64,000 nt of DNA, taken from assembly GCF_023612255.1 (NCBI RefSeq), contig NZ_CP063231.1, forward strand, positions 974,001 through 1,038,000, read 5' to 3'. Source of the stretch: Luteibacter flocculans (GTDB lineage Bacteria; Pseudomonadota; Gammaproteobacteria; Xanthomonadales; Rhodanobacteraceae). Under the pieces are notes generated by a model. It had not been told where the DNA came from. It saw nothing but the letters and a program-made list of their open reading frames with translations, and did no database searches. The translations under genes were made by a program, and so were the position numbers. Of this stretch, positions 54,683 to 63,540 are shown piece by piece (position 1 is the first letter of the stretch; each line of letters begins with the position of its first letter).

Positions 54683-55693
54683 ATGTCGCGCGTGACCATC
54701 AACGATGTGGCTCGTGCGTCCGATACATCCAAGAAGACCGTTTCCCGCGTGCTCAACCAGGAACCGGGCGTGCGCAAGGAAGTGCGCGAACGGGTGATGG
54801 CGGCCGTTGCGGCATTGAACTACCGCCCGCTCACGTCGGCGCGAAGCCTGGCTACCAATCGTTCCTTCATGATCGGGCTGTTGTACGACAACCTCTCGCC
54901 CAGCTACATCATGGAGGTGCAGGCCGGCGTGCAGGAGGCCTGCGAGGCGCAGCAGTACAGCATGATGGTGCAACCGCTGGACTCCACGGCGCCGGATTTC
55001 ATGGAGCGCGTCGAAGGCATCCTGTGGCGGCACCGCCCTGATGGTTTGATCCTCACGCCGCCCATTACGGACCACCCGGCGCTGCTCGCGCACCTGCGCA
55101 GCGCGGGCCTGCCGTTCGCTTCCATCGCGCCGCGCAAGGCGAAGGGCGTCGCGGGGGTCATCCTTCATGAGCGCGAGGCTGCGGCTGCGATGGTCGATCA
55201 TCTGGTCGCGCTGGGACATCGCCGTATCGCGCACATCATTGGCGATCCGAAGCATGGCGCAGGTGTGTGGCGCCTCGCGGGCTACCGCGACGGCATGAAG
55301 CGCGCCGGCCTGGAGGAACGTGCCGATTACATGGTGCAGGGCCAGTTCTCGTTCGAATCCGGGGTAAAGGCTGCTCGCCAGTTGCTGCGGCTGAAGCAGC
55401 GACCCACGGCGATCTTCGCAGCCGACGACGATATGGCCGTCGGTGCCATATGGGCCGCCGCCGAAGCGGGCGTGATGGTGCCCGCCGAGGTTTCCATCTG
55501 CGGTTTCGACGACACGACGATCGCGACGCAGGTCTGGCCGCTGCTCACCACCGTTCACCAGCCAGTACGCGACATGGGTAAGCGCGCCACGGAGGAACTG
55601 CTGCTTGGTCTCCTCGGCAAAGGCGAACCCCACATGGTCGAGGTCGACTACCAAATGCGTCTGCGTGCATCCACAGCGCCCGCGCCGCCCTAG
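54683..55693 (+). CDS. LacI-family transcriptional regulator of the cluster
   Basis: A 336-aa repressor. Residues 4-50 form the LacI helix-turn-helix (VTINDVARASDTSKKTVSRVLNQ) with hinge helix LTSARSLATNRS. Residues 60-330 form a periplasmic-binding-like effector domain (IGLLYDNLSPSYIMEVQAG, GFDDTTIATQVWP). GAAGAGG precedes the ATG by five bases. The likely target is the palindrome at 43884-43897 before the kinase gene, and the likely effector is an amino sugar or its phosphate, comparable with NagR; both are inferences. It follows the GH2 gene by 10 bases, so the operon includes its own regulator. Confidence 0.92.
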   Translation: MSRVTINDVARASDTSKKTVSRVLNQEPGVRKEVRERVMAAVAALNYRPLTSARSLATNRSFMIGLLYDNLSPSYIMEVQAGVQEACEAQQYSMMVQPLDSTAPDFMERVEGILWRHRPDGLILTPPITDHPALLAHLRSAGLPFASIAPRKAKGVAGVILHEREAAAAMVDHLVALGHRRIAHIIGDPKHGAGVWRLAGYRDGMKRAGLEERADYMVQGQFSFESGVKAARQLLRLKQRPTAIFAADDDMAVGAIWAAAEAGVMVPAEVSICGFDDTTIATQVWPLLTTVHQPVRDMGKRATEELLLGLLGKGEPHMVEVDYQMRLRASTAPAPP

Positions 55694-55705
55694 AGGAAAC
55701 ACCGT

Positions 55706-56527
55706 ATGTCCGAGCGCCGATACCATTTCATCTCGGGCCTGCCGCGCGCGGGCACCACGTTACTCGCGGCCATCCTGAACCAGAATCCGCGCTTCCGCGC
55801 CGGCATGACCAGCCCGGTGGCCGACATCATGGGTGTGGTAGTGGCCGAGGCCAGCAGCAAGAACGACTTCGCCTTCGACGTCACGGACGCGCAACGGACG
55901 GCCATGCTGCGGGGCCTGGTGGAGAACTTCTATTCCGTCGATACCCGCGCGGAAGCGGTGTTCGACATGAGCCGCCTCTGGTGCAGCCGCATGGGTCTGC
56001 TCGCCACGCTGTTTCCGGGGGTAAAGGTCGTCGCCTGCGTGCGTCAGCTTGCCTGGGTGCTCGACAGCATGGAGCGTCTGGTTCAGAAGCAGCCGGTGAG
56101 CGTCAGCAAGGTGTTTCGCTTCGATACCAACACGACGGTCTATTCGCGCGTCGAGGCGCTGACCGATCCACGCGGCATGGTCGGTTTCGCGTACCAGGCA
56201 ACGAAGGAAGCCTTCTACGGCGCATGGGCGCGCGATCACCTGTTGCTGCTGACCTATGAGAGCCTGGTGCGCGATCCGGAAGCCGCCTTGCGCGCGGTGT
56301 ACCGGTTCCTGGGCGAGCCTTGGTTCGCGCATGACTTCGACGACATCGCGTACAGCGCCGACGAATTCGACGCGCGGGTGGGCATGCCGGGGTTGCACGT
56401 CGTCCGTGCCAAGGTGGAGGCCGTCGAACGCCCGCCGGTGCTGCCGCGTGAGGTCTTCGCGCGCTTCGCCAACGAGGCGTTCTGGGCCGATCCGAAGAAC
56501 AACGTCCATCAGGTGCCCATCGTCTGA
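55706..56527 (+). CDS. PAPS-dependent sulfotransferase-family protein
   Basis: A 273-aa protein with the 5'-phosphosulfate-binding loop GLPRAGTT at residues 11-18 directly at the N-terminus, and a 3'-phosphate-binding segment around VKVVACVRQLAWVLDSMERL (near residues 107-126). There is no signal peptide, so it acts in the cytoplasm. The acceptor is unknown. Sulfotransferases of this shape occur in xanthomonads; RaxST, which sulfates a tyrosine of RaxX, is a distant example, but no raxX-like gene was found here. AGAGGAAA precedes the ATG. The next gene, which makes PAPS, starts two bases after its stop. Confidence 0.87.
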   Translation: MSERRYHFISGLPRAGTTLLAAILNQNPRFRAGMTSPVADIMGVVVAEASSKNDFAFDVTDAQRTAMLRGLVENFYSVDTRAEAVFDMSRLWCSRMGLLATLFPGVKVVACVRQLAWVLDSMERLVQKQPVSVSKVFRFDTNTTVYSRVEALTDPRGMVGFAYQATKEAFYGAWARDHLLLLTYESLVRDPEAALRAVYRFLGEPWFAHDFDDIAYSADEFDARVGMPGLHVVRAKVEAVERPPVLPREVFARFANEAFWADPKNNVHQVPIV

Positions 56528-56529
56528 CC

Positions 56530-58230
56530 ATGATCGAGCCGCATGGGGGTGTGCTCAAGCATCTGTACCTGCCGGAAGCGGAGGCGCTGGCCGCGCGGCG
56601 TGCTTCCGGCGCGCTGCCTAGCCTGCGGCTGGAACATCGGCAGCTCTGCGATCTGGAACTGCTGCTCGACGGCGCGTTCTCGCCGCTCGAAGGGTTCATG
56701 GGCCAGGCGGATTACGAGGCGGTCGTCGCTGGCCTCCGCCTGGCGGACGGCACCCTCTGGCCCATGCCGATCGTGCTCGATGTCTCTGCAGACACCGCGG
56801 CATCGTTATCGATAGGGCAAGACGTCGTGCTGCGCGACGTCCAGGGCACGGCGCTGGCGCTGCTCACGCTGTCCGACATCTTCCGCCCGGACAAGATGCG
56901 GGAAGCGTTGCAGGTTTACGGAACGCGAGATTCCGGGCATCCCGGTGTGGCCGATCTGTTGCGCAGGGGCGAGGTCTGCCTTGGCGGTCGGGTTTGCGGT
57001 TTACAGAGGCCCGCCCACCACGATTTCACCGACCTGCGTGCGTCCCCGCGCGAGATGCGTGCGTGGCTCGCCGATCGGGGTTGGGATCGCGTCGTGGCCT
57101 TCCAGACACGGAACCCATTGCATCGAGCCCACGTGGAACTCACGCGCCGAGCGATGGATGCGGTCGGTGGCAGACTGCTGTTGCACCCCGTCGTCGGGCG
57201 CACGCGGGACGGCGACGTCGATAGGTATACCCGCGTCCGCTGCTACCGCGCCCTGCTGGAGCGTTATCCGGAAGATGCGGTGAAGCTGTCGGTACTGCCG
57301 CTGGCCATGCGCATGGCCGGGCCGCGCGAAGCGCTCTGGCACGCCATCATCCGAAAGAACTACGGTGCGAACTTCTTCATCGTCGGGCGCGATCATGCCG
57401 GGCCAGGCAAGGATGCCTCGGGACAGGCGTACTACGAGCCATTGGCGGCGCAGGTTTTGGTCCAGGCCCATGCCGACGAGCTGGGTATCGCAGTGCTTCC
57501 GTTCGCGCCGATGGTTTACGCGCCAGGGCGGCAGGCGTATGTCTCCTGCGATGAACTTCATCCGGGCGAAGCCGTGAGCGACGTCTCGGGCACCGAGCTG
57601 CGCAAACACCTCCGCGAGGGCAGCGCCATCCCTGCATGGTTCACGTATCCGGAAGTGGAAGCCATCCTCAGGCAGCGCTTCCCACGCCCCGAGAACCGAG
57701 GGTGCGCCATCTTTTTCACCGGATTTTCCGGCGCAGGGAAGTCGACCATTGCCCAGGCGCTCAAGGCGGCCATCCTTGAAAACACCGGACGGCAGGTCAG
57801 CGTGCTCGATGGCGATGAGGTACGAAAGACCTTATCGGCCGGCCTGGGATTTTCGCGCGAGGATCGCTCCGCGAACATTCTCAGGATCGCCTACGTCGCA
57901 TCGGAAATCGTCCGCCACGGTGGCATCGCTATCTGCGCGCCGATCGCTCCCTACGCCGAGGACCGGGCGGCCGCGCGCGCGCTGGTCGAAGCGCATGGGG
58001 ATTTCCTCGAAGTGCATGTCAGTACCGCGCTCGACGTGTGCGAGGCGCGCGATACCAAAGGTCTCTACGCGCAGGCGCGGTCGGGTGCGCTCAAGCAATT
58101 CACGGGCATCAGCGATCCCTATGAAGTGCCCGCCGCGCCCGACCTTCGCCTGGACGGTGCGGAGCAGACACCGGCGCATCTCGCAGCGCAGATCGTCGCC
58201 GTACTTCGCGAGCGCCAATTGATCGCCTAG
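56530..58230 (+). CDS. Bifunctional sulfate adenylyltransferase/APS kinase (PAPS synthase)
   Basis: Makes PAPS from sulfate in two steps. Residues about 1-390 form an archaeal/eukaryal-type ATP sulfurylase with QTRNPLH at 192-198 and GRDHAGPG near 290. Residues about 391-566 form APS kinase with the P-loop GFSGAGKS at 398-405, DGDEVRKTLSAGLGFS and KGLYAQARSG. Both active sites look intact. The Sat-CysC order (sulfurylase first) differs from CysN-CysC fusions. It starts two bases after the sulfotransferase stop, which argues that it supplies PAPS to that enzyme rather than to cysteine synthesis. No cysDN or cysH was seen in the window. Confidence 0.93.
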   Translation: MIEPHGGVLKHLYLPEAEALAARRASGALPSLRLEHRQLCDLELLLDGAFSPLEGFMGQADYEAVVAGLRLADGTLWPMPIVLDVSADTAASLSIGQDVVLRDVQGTALALLTLSDIFRPDKMREALQVYGTRDSGHPGVADLLRRGEVCLGGRVCGLQRPAHHDFTDLRASPREMRAWLADRGWDRVVAFQTRNPLHRAHVELTRRAMDAVGGRLLLHPVVGRTRDGDVDRYTRVRCYRALLERYPEDAVKLSVLPLAMRMAGPREALWHAIIRKNYGANFFIVGRDHAGPGKDASGQAYYEPLAAQVLVQAHADELGIAVLPFAPMVYAPGRQAYVSCDELHPGEAVSDVSGTELRKHLREGSAIPAWFTYPEVEAILRQRFPRPENRGCAIFFTGFSGAGKSTIAQALKAAILENTGRQVSVLDGDEVRKTLSAGLGFSREDRSANILRIAYVASEIVRHGGIAICAPIAPYAEDRAAARALVEAHGDFLEVHVSTALDVCEARDTKGLYAQARSGALKQFTGISDPYEVPAAPDLRLDGAEQTPAHLAAQIVAVLRERQLIA

Positions 58231-58329
58231 CTTCGTAGGAAAGATCCTTGCTCGACGTAAGCGCCTCTCCTGGTGTTGGTCTCGCCTGCGTGGGCTGATC
58301 GGCCGATACCTCGAAGATGTGTAGGAGGA

Positions 58330-58392
58330 GGGCTCGCCCCATGTCGGGCGTGCCCTGAAGGCAGCCCGACTACGGTGTAATCCGTCCGCTGG
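58330..58392 (+). promoter_or_regulatory. Shared leader/promoter element, copy 2
   Basis: Partner of 43007-43069 (49/63 identical, no gaps). GGTGTAATC (58374-58382) holds the -10-like TGTAAT at 58376-58381. In this copy GTCGGGC (58343-58349) and GCCCGAC (58364-58370) can form a hairpin just upstream of that box. The downstream gene starts 31 bases after the element. Confidence 0.7.
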
Positions 58393-58423
58393 CGCCGCCC
58401 CTCCCCAATCCTCAAGGAGCATC

Positions 58424-59020
58424 ATGAATACCTTCTATCCATCCCGCCTCGCGATGAGTGCGGCCGTGGTCTGCGCTTGCCTCTTCGCCGACCAGGCCAC
58501 GGCCGGCACGATGCCTGCCCCCAGTCTGCCCGCGTGCCATTCGACCATCGAACCAGACGTTACCTGCCGCCTGCCTGTGAAGAACGGCAGTTTCACCGCT
58601 CTTACCGGCTGGGAGGCCCTCGGTGACGTCACGCTCGGTAGCGAAGGCGGGGCCTCCTATCTTTCCATGGGTCACGGAAGCTCGATCGAGCAGCCCGTGT
58701 ACGCCATGTTCTACAAGTGGAGTAGAGCAGCTTATGCGCTTCGCTTCCGTGTCCGCGCCGAATCCGCCGACACCGAAGTCGACGCGGCGCTGTACATGAG
58801 CGACGACACTGGACGGTATACCCAGCACATCGGAAGCGTGATGGCCACTGCCTCGGTGGGTAAATGGCGCGTTGTCGAACTGGTCGCGAACGGGAAGCCA
58901 TTCCCGGCGCCTGCGCACGTGCTCATCAAGATCTCGAATGGCGGGAACGGATCGTCGATCCAAGTAACCGACGTTATGCTCGTCGACATGTTGCAAGAAG
59001 GCGCCGTCGACCTGCGTTGA
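58424..59020 (+). CDS. Small secreted beta-rich protein, family unknown (paralogue 2)
   Basis: A 198-aa exported protein; signal peptide at about 1-28 (ending QATAG). A Cys pair (PACHSTIEPDVTC) is followed by NGSFTALTGWEALGD, then a beta-rich body (YALRFRVRAES, WRVVELVANG) and LIKISNGGNGSSIQVTDVMLVD. The design matches the protein at 43116-43700 and recalls carbohydrate-binding sandwiches of the CBM4/9/22 kind, without enough identity to assign one. AAGGAG lies five bases before the ATG. It shares the upstream element with its paralogue and stands alone, ending at a hairpin before convergent dnaE. Confidence 0.82.
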   Translation: MNTFYPSRLAMSAAVVCACLFADQATAGTMPAPSLPACHSTIEPDVTCRLPVKNGSFTALTGWEALGDVTLGSEGGASYLSMGHGSSIEQPVYAMFYKWSRAAYALRFRVRAESADTEVDAALYMSDDTGRYTQHIGSVMATASVGKWRVVELVANGKPFPAPAHVLIKISNGGNGSSIQVTDVMLVDMLQEGAVDLR

Positions 59021-59026
59021 CGGAGC

Positions 59027-59053
59027 GTCGCTGCCCGCGGTGCGGGCGGCGAC
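59027..59053. terminator. Hairpin between convergent genes (secreted protein gene and dnaE)
   Basis: GTCGCTGCCCGC (59027-59038), loop GGT, GCGGGCGGCGAC (59042-59053): a 12-bp stem with one G-T pair, exactly filling the space between the two stop codons. No T-run on either strand. Confidence 0.65.
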
Positions 59054-59055
59054 AC

Positions 59056-62000
59056 TCAATCGGACGGCCGCACGATCCGCAGTTCGGTACCGAGTACGCC
59101 GGGCAGCGTGCGTAGCGTACGCACGAGATCAGGCAGGGCGCGAACCCGCCACGCGTCGCCCAGTTCGAAGCTGGCCTGGCCGACGCCATTGCGGTATCCC
59201 GCGAGTAGCAATGGTGTGCGTCCACCGCGATAGCCCATTAGCGCCTGACGTAAGTGCTGCGGAAAATCCGCACCCACGCCGTTGAGCTTCACCGTCAGTA
59301 ACCGGCCGAAGTGTTCCATCGCATCGGACAACGAGTACGCCTTGCGCGCACGCAGTTGATAACCACCGGCGAAATCGTCGATCCGCAGGCCGCCCTCCAC
59401 GACGATGAGGTTGCCGCGCGTGAGCAACGGCGCCGCTTCCGTGAACACTTCGCGGAAGAAGCTGGTTTCCAGCAGGCCTGTGGCGTCCTCGATCTGCACG
59501 AAGGCGTCGCTGTCTCCGCGCTTGCGCATGCCCACGACCATGCCGGCCACGGTCCACGGCGTTTCGGGGCCACGCCGGAAACGGCTTGCGTTGTCGTCAT
59601 CGTCGCTGCGCCGCGGCTTGGGCGGCTGATAGCGTTGCGGAATCTCACCGATCGGACAGCTCGACAACTGCGCAAGCTCCGCCTTCCAGGGATCGGTCGG
59701 ATGGCCCGACAGATAGTGGCCGAGTGTGTCGTGCTCGCCCTGCAGCAGTTGTTCCAGCGGCCATTCGGGCACAGAACCCGACAGTTCGATAATGCTGGGG
59801 GCCTCGGCCGCACCGAACGCATTGCCGAAGATGTCGACCTGGCCCGACGCGCGATTCTTCGCTTCCTGGTCGGCCGCGCGCATGGCTTCGGGGATGTGCA
59901 TGAGCAGCGTGGCGCGGTTGACGCCAAGCGCGTCCAGCGCGCCCGATTGCACCAGCGCTTCCATGGTCCGCTTGTTGAGCTTGTTCGAGCCGACACGCTG
60001 GCAGAAATCGACCAGGCCGCGGAACGGTCCGCGCGCCTTGCGCTCGGCGACGATCTCTTCGCAGATGCCCTGGCCCACGCCCTTGATGGCGCCGAGGCCG
60101 TAGCGCACGACCTTCGGCTCCACCGCCTCGAACATCCACTCGGAGGCGTTCACGTCCGGGGGCAGCACTTTGATGCCGATGGCCCGCGTTTCGTCGAGGA
60201 AGGTGACTACCTTCTCGGTGTTGTCCATGTCCGACGAGATCGTCGCGGCCATGAACTCGGCCGGGTAGTGCGCTTTCAGCCATGCGGTCTGGTATGAGAC
60301 CAGCGCGTACGCGGCGGCGTGCGATTTGTTGAAGCCGTAGCCTGCGAACTTCTCCATGAGGTCGAAGATCGCGTCGGCCTTCTCGCCGTCGATGCCATCC
60401 TTCGCGGCACCTTCGCGGAAGGTGGCGCGATGCTTGATCATTTCCTCGGGCTTCTTCTTGCCCATCGCGCGGCGCAGCAGGTCGGCGCCGCCGAGCGTAT
60501 AGCCGCCGACGATCTGCGCCATCTGCATCACCTGCTCCTGATAGACCATGATGCCGTAGGTCTCTTTCAGGATGGGCTCGACGCGGGGATCGGGATATTC
60601 CACCGCCTCCTTGCCGTGCTTGCGCGCGCAGAAACTGGGGATCAGATCCATCGGGCCGGGGCGGTACAGCGCCACGAGCGCGATGATGTCTTCGAAGCGG
60701 TCGGCCTGCGCTTCCTTGAGCATGCCTTGCATGCCGCGCGATTCGAGCTGGAAGACGGCGACGGTCTGCGCCTTTTTCAAAAGGTCGTAGACCTTCGGGT
60801 CGTCCAGCGGCAACGCTTCGATCACCAGCGGTTCGACGCCTTCCTGCGCGCGTCGCTTGTTGATCGCCTTCACCGCCCAATCGATGATCGTGAGCGTGCG
60901 CAGGCCGAGAAAGTCGAACTTCACGAGACCCACGGCCTCGACGTCGTCCTTGTCGTACTGCGTGACGACGCCTTCGCCGCCCGCTTCACAATACAGCGGC
61001 GCGAAGTCGGTCAGGGGCGTGGGCGCAATGACCACGCCGCCCGCGTGCTTGCCAGCGTTGCGCGTGAGGCCTTCGAGGCTGAGCGCAAGATCGATGAGCG
61101 TGCGCGGTTCTTCCTCGGTCTCGTAGACGTCGCAGAATTCCTTGACGACGCGGTCCGGCTCTTTCTTCGCTTTTTCCGAGCGACCGAGCGCATCGGACAG
61201 CGTGAGGTCGAGCGGCCGGTTCGGAATCAGCTTGGCGAGCCGATCCACCTGGCCGTAGCCCATGCCGAGCACGCGGCCTGAGTCGCGCAATACGGCCTTC
61301 GCCGCCATCGAACCGTAGGTGATGATCTGGCTGACGTGATCGCGGCCGTATTTGCGCGCGACGTAGTCGATGACCTCGTCGCGGCGATCCATGCAGAAGT
61401 CGATGTCGAAGTCGGGCATCGACACGCGTTCGGGATTCAGGAATCGCTCGAACAGCAGCTCGAACTGGAGTGGATCGAGGTCGGTGATCTTCAGCACCCA
61501 GGCCACCAGCGAGCCGGCGCCCGAACCGCGACCGGGGCCTACCGGAATGCCGTTCTGCTTACCCCAGTTGATGAAGTCCGCCACGATCAGGAAGTAGCCG
61601 GGAAAGCCCATCCGGATGATGACGTCCACCTCGCGATCGAGGCGTGCCTGATAGTCGGCCAGTGTCTTGCCCGGGGCGAGCGGATGCTCGCGCAGGCGTT
61701 CCTCGAGACCCTTCTGCGCCTGCTCCCGAATGAACGTGTCGAGCGTGTGGCCTTCGGGCACCGGAAAGTTCGGCAGGTAATAAGTGCCGAAGGTGAGTTC
61801 CAGGTTGCAACGCTTGGCGAGTTCGACCGTGTTTTCCAGTGCCTCCGGAATGTCGGCGAACAGCGCCTCCATGTCCTCGGGCGACTTGAAATACTGCTCT
61901 TCGCTGTAATCGCGCGGCCGCTTTGGGTCGGCCAGCACACGGCCCTGGTTGATGCACGTGCGCGCTTCGTGTGCCTCGAAACCCTCGCGTTCGAGGAAGC

Positions 62001-62601
62001 GAACGTCGTTGCTGGCAATGACCGGCAACGCGTGTTCGCCAGCGAGCGCCATGGCGGCGCGCACCCAATGTTCTTCGTTCTCCCGGCCCGTGCGGGTGAG
62101 TTCCAGGTACAGGCGATCAGGGAACAGTCGGCGCAGCGGTTCGAGGCGCAGACGGGCCGCGGGCAGGCCGGCGCCGAGCGCCGCTCGCGCCACTTCGCTT
62201 TCGCGGCCGGCGATGGCGATGAGCCCGCGCACGCTTTCGGCGTTCATCCAGGCGGCATCCACCAGCGCCCGGCCGGTGCCCTGGCCCTCGCGCCACGCGC
62301 GGGACACCAGACGCGACAGGTTGAGGTAGCCGTCGCGGTCCTGGCAGAGCAGGGTGAGCCGCCAGGGGCGTGGATCGTCGGGGCTGGATACCCAGATGTC
62401 GCAGCCGGCGATGGGCTTGATGCCCGCCGCCGTGCACTGCTTGTAGAACTTCACCAGCCCGAACAGGTTGCTCTCGTCGGTCAAGGCGACCGCGGGTATG
62501 CCCGCCCGCACGCAGGCGCCGACCAGCTGCTTGATGCGGATGGTCGAGTCGACCAGCGAATACTCGCTGTGCAGGTGGAGGTGGGCGAAACGGACGGACA
62601 T
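59056..62601 (-). CDS. dnaE: DNA polymerase III alpha subunit
   Basis: Replicative DNA polymerase catalytic subunit, 1181 aa. N-terminal PHP domain (FAHLHLHSEYSLVDSTIR), then palm and fingers with GPGRGSGAGSLVAW and the catalytic aspartates Asp399 and Asp401 in PDFDIDF (E. coli Asp401/Asp403), an (HhH)2 region, an OB-fold (about 1000-1090, TVAGMVVGMRKRGDSDAFVQIED) and a C-terminal tau-binding region. ATG start at 62599-62601; no strong Shine-Dalgarno. The gene is convergent with the secreted protein gene, and the Nudix gene lies 105 bases upstream of its start. Confidence 0.97.
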   Translation of the reverse strand: MSVRFAHLHLHSEYSLVDSTIRIKQLVGACVRAGIPAVALTDESNLFGLVKFYKQCTAAGIKPIAGCDIWVSSPDDPRPWRLTLLCQDRDGYLNLSRLVSRAWREGQGTGRALVDAAWMNAESVRGLIAIAGRESEVARAALGAGLPAARLRLEPLRRLFPDRLYLELTRTGRENEEHWVRAAMALAGEHALPVIASNDVRFLEREGFEAHEARTCINQGRVLADPKRPRDYSEEQYFKSPEDMEALFADIPEALENTVELAKRCNLELTFGTYYLPNFPVPEGHTLDTFIREQAQKGLEERLREHPLAPGKTLADYQARLDREVDVIIRMGFPGYFLIVADFINWGKQNGIPVGPGRGSGAGSLVAWVLKITDLDPLQFELLFERFLNPERVSMPDFDIDFCMDRRDEVIDYVARKYGRDHVSQIITYGSMAAKAVLRDSGRVLGMGYGQVDRLAKLIPNRPLDLTLSDALGRSEKAKKEPDRVVKEFCDVYETEEEPRTLIDLALSLEGLTRNAGKHAGGVVIAPTPLTDFAPLYCEAGGEGVVTQYDKDDVEAVGLVKFDFLGLRTLTIIDWAVKAINKRRAQEGVEPLVIEALPLDDPKVYDLLKKAQTVAVFQLESRGMQGMLKEAQADRFEDIIALVALYRPGPMDLIPSFCARKHGKEAVEYPDPRVEPILKETYGIMVYQEQVMQMAQIVGGYTLGGADLLRRAMGKKKPEEMIKHRATFREGAAKDGIDGEKADAIFDLMEKFAGYGFNKSHAAAYALVSYQTAWLKAHYPAEFMAATISSDMDNTEKVVTFLDETRAIGIKVLPPDVNASEWMFEAVEPKVVRYGLGAIKGVGQGICEEIVAERKARGPFRGLVDFCQRVGSNKLNKRTMEALVQSGALDALGVNRATLLMHIPEAMRAADQEAKNRASGQVDIFGNAFGAAEAPSIIELSGSVPEWPLEQLLQGEHDTLGHYLSGHPTDPWKAELAQLSSCPIGEIPQRYQPPKPRRSDDDDNASRFRRGPETPWTVAGMVVGMRKRGDSDAFVQIEDATGLLETSFFREVFTEAAPLLTRGNLIVVEGGLRIDDFAGGYQLRARKAYSLSDAMEHFGRLLTVKLNGVGADFPQHLRQALMGYRGGRTPLLLAGYRNGVGQASFELGDAWRVRALPDLVRTLRTLPGVLGTELRIVRPSD

Positions 62602-62706
62602 GGGCGACGCCGGGTAAGGCAGGGGGAAGGCTACCCGCCGACGGCGCGCAGAACAAGAATTGACATGCGGATTGGCGTCGCACCGGGCGTGCGGCGCGGC
62701 GGGCGC

Positions 62707-63291
62707 TCAGCGCATGTGTGCGGTCGGGTGTTCGATGAACCAGAGCCCGGCGAACAGTTTCGCGTCGATCGAGAAACCCTCCTTCGCCCGCTCGAACAGC
62801 CACTGTCCGGCCTCGGCGCGGGGGACCTCGTGCACGATGATGTTCTCCGTGTCGTCGCCGCCGCCTTCGCCGATTTTTGTGAGATCCCAGGCGCGGGCGA
62901 AGGCGATCATCTCGGTGCTCATGCCGGCCGAGGACGGGCCCTCATGCACGAATTCCATGCGCCCGCAGGTATAGCCGGTTTCTTCTTCGAGTTCGCGTTT
63001 CGCCGCCAGCAGCACGTCTTCGTCCTCGGCACCGCTGATGTCGCCGACGAGGCCGGCAGGCATCTCGATGGTGTTGGCGAGAATCGACACGCGGTACTGC
63101 TCGACGAAGACGATCTTGTCTTCAGGCGTCACCGCCAGAATGATGACCGCGCCGCGCGGGTTGGTGCGCACGGCGTACTCCCAGCGCCCCCGTTTCTTGA
63201 GGGCCAGCCACTTGCCGGTGAACATCGTTTCTTCCGGCGCCGAGGCGTCATCGGGAATGGGCGAGGCGTGCGGCAGCGGGCTGTTCAGCAT
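62707..63291 (-). CDS. Nudix hydrolase (ADP-ribose pyrophosphatase-like)
   Basis: A 194-aa cytoplasmic hydrolase of nucleoside diphosphates linked to another moiety, probably ADP-ribose or a nucleotide sugar. The Nudix helix is present as KRELEEETGY (near residues 106-115), preceded by EMPAGLVGD. The segment between the conserved Gly and the helix (ISGAEDEDVLLAA) is a few residues longer than the standard box. The ATG at 63289-63291 is chosen because AGGAG lies six bases upstream on the minus strand; the frame extends further into the palindromic repeat but is not credible there. Confidence 0.9.
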   Translation of the reverse strand: MLNSPLPHASPIPDDASAPEETMFTGKWLALKKRGRWEYAVRTNPRGAVIILAVTPEDKIVFVEQYRVSILANTIEMPAGLVGDISGAEDEDVLLAAKRELEEETGYTCGRMEFVHEGPSSAGMSTEMIAFARAWDLTKIGEGGGDDTENIIVHEVPRAEAGQWLFERAKEGFSIDAKLFAGLWFIEHPTAHMR

Positions 63292-63387
63292 GGGCGGCTC
63301 CTGGACGGGACGGCAGAGTATCCGGCCAAGGGTATCGCGCCTGTGTGACGCGGGAGCCACTCTATTGGCGAAAAAGCCAAAAGCACT

Positions 63388-63472
63388 GGTGGGAGCCACC
63401 CTGGTGGCGAAAAGCCAACGAAGCGGTGTAGCGGCAAGGCATGCTCCCATCGCCAGCAGGCTGGCTCCCACC
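63388..63472. repeat. Composite extragenic palindromic element, copy D (85 bp)
   Basis: Same organisation and length as copy A (78/85 identical): GTGGGAGCC head, CACCCTGGTGG stem, AAGCCAACGAAGCGGTGTAG spacer, opposed head ending at 63472. A worn forward unit lies at about 63351-63370 and a worn reverse unit at about 63499-63520. It separates the Nudix gene from the exonuclease gene, both on the minus strand. Confidence 0.85.
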
Positions 63473-63540
63473 GGCGAGCCCCTACCGGCAGGTACCTGTC
63501 GCCGCTATAGCTGCTCCCACAGGGCTCCCACCGTTTGCGG

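Noticed and set aside
55706-56527. Sulfotransferase considered as RaxST of a rax cluster
   Set aside because: No raxX precursor, raxA or raxB is adjacent, and the neighbours are sugar-uptake genes; only the general sulfotransferase fold is shared.
61336-63348. Plus-strand open frame of 670 codons over dnaE and the Nudix gene
   Set aside because: Antisense to two well-supported genes; no ribosome-binding site, no recognisable domain, Arg/Ala/Gly-biased composition.
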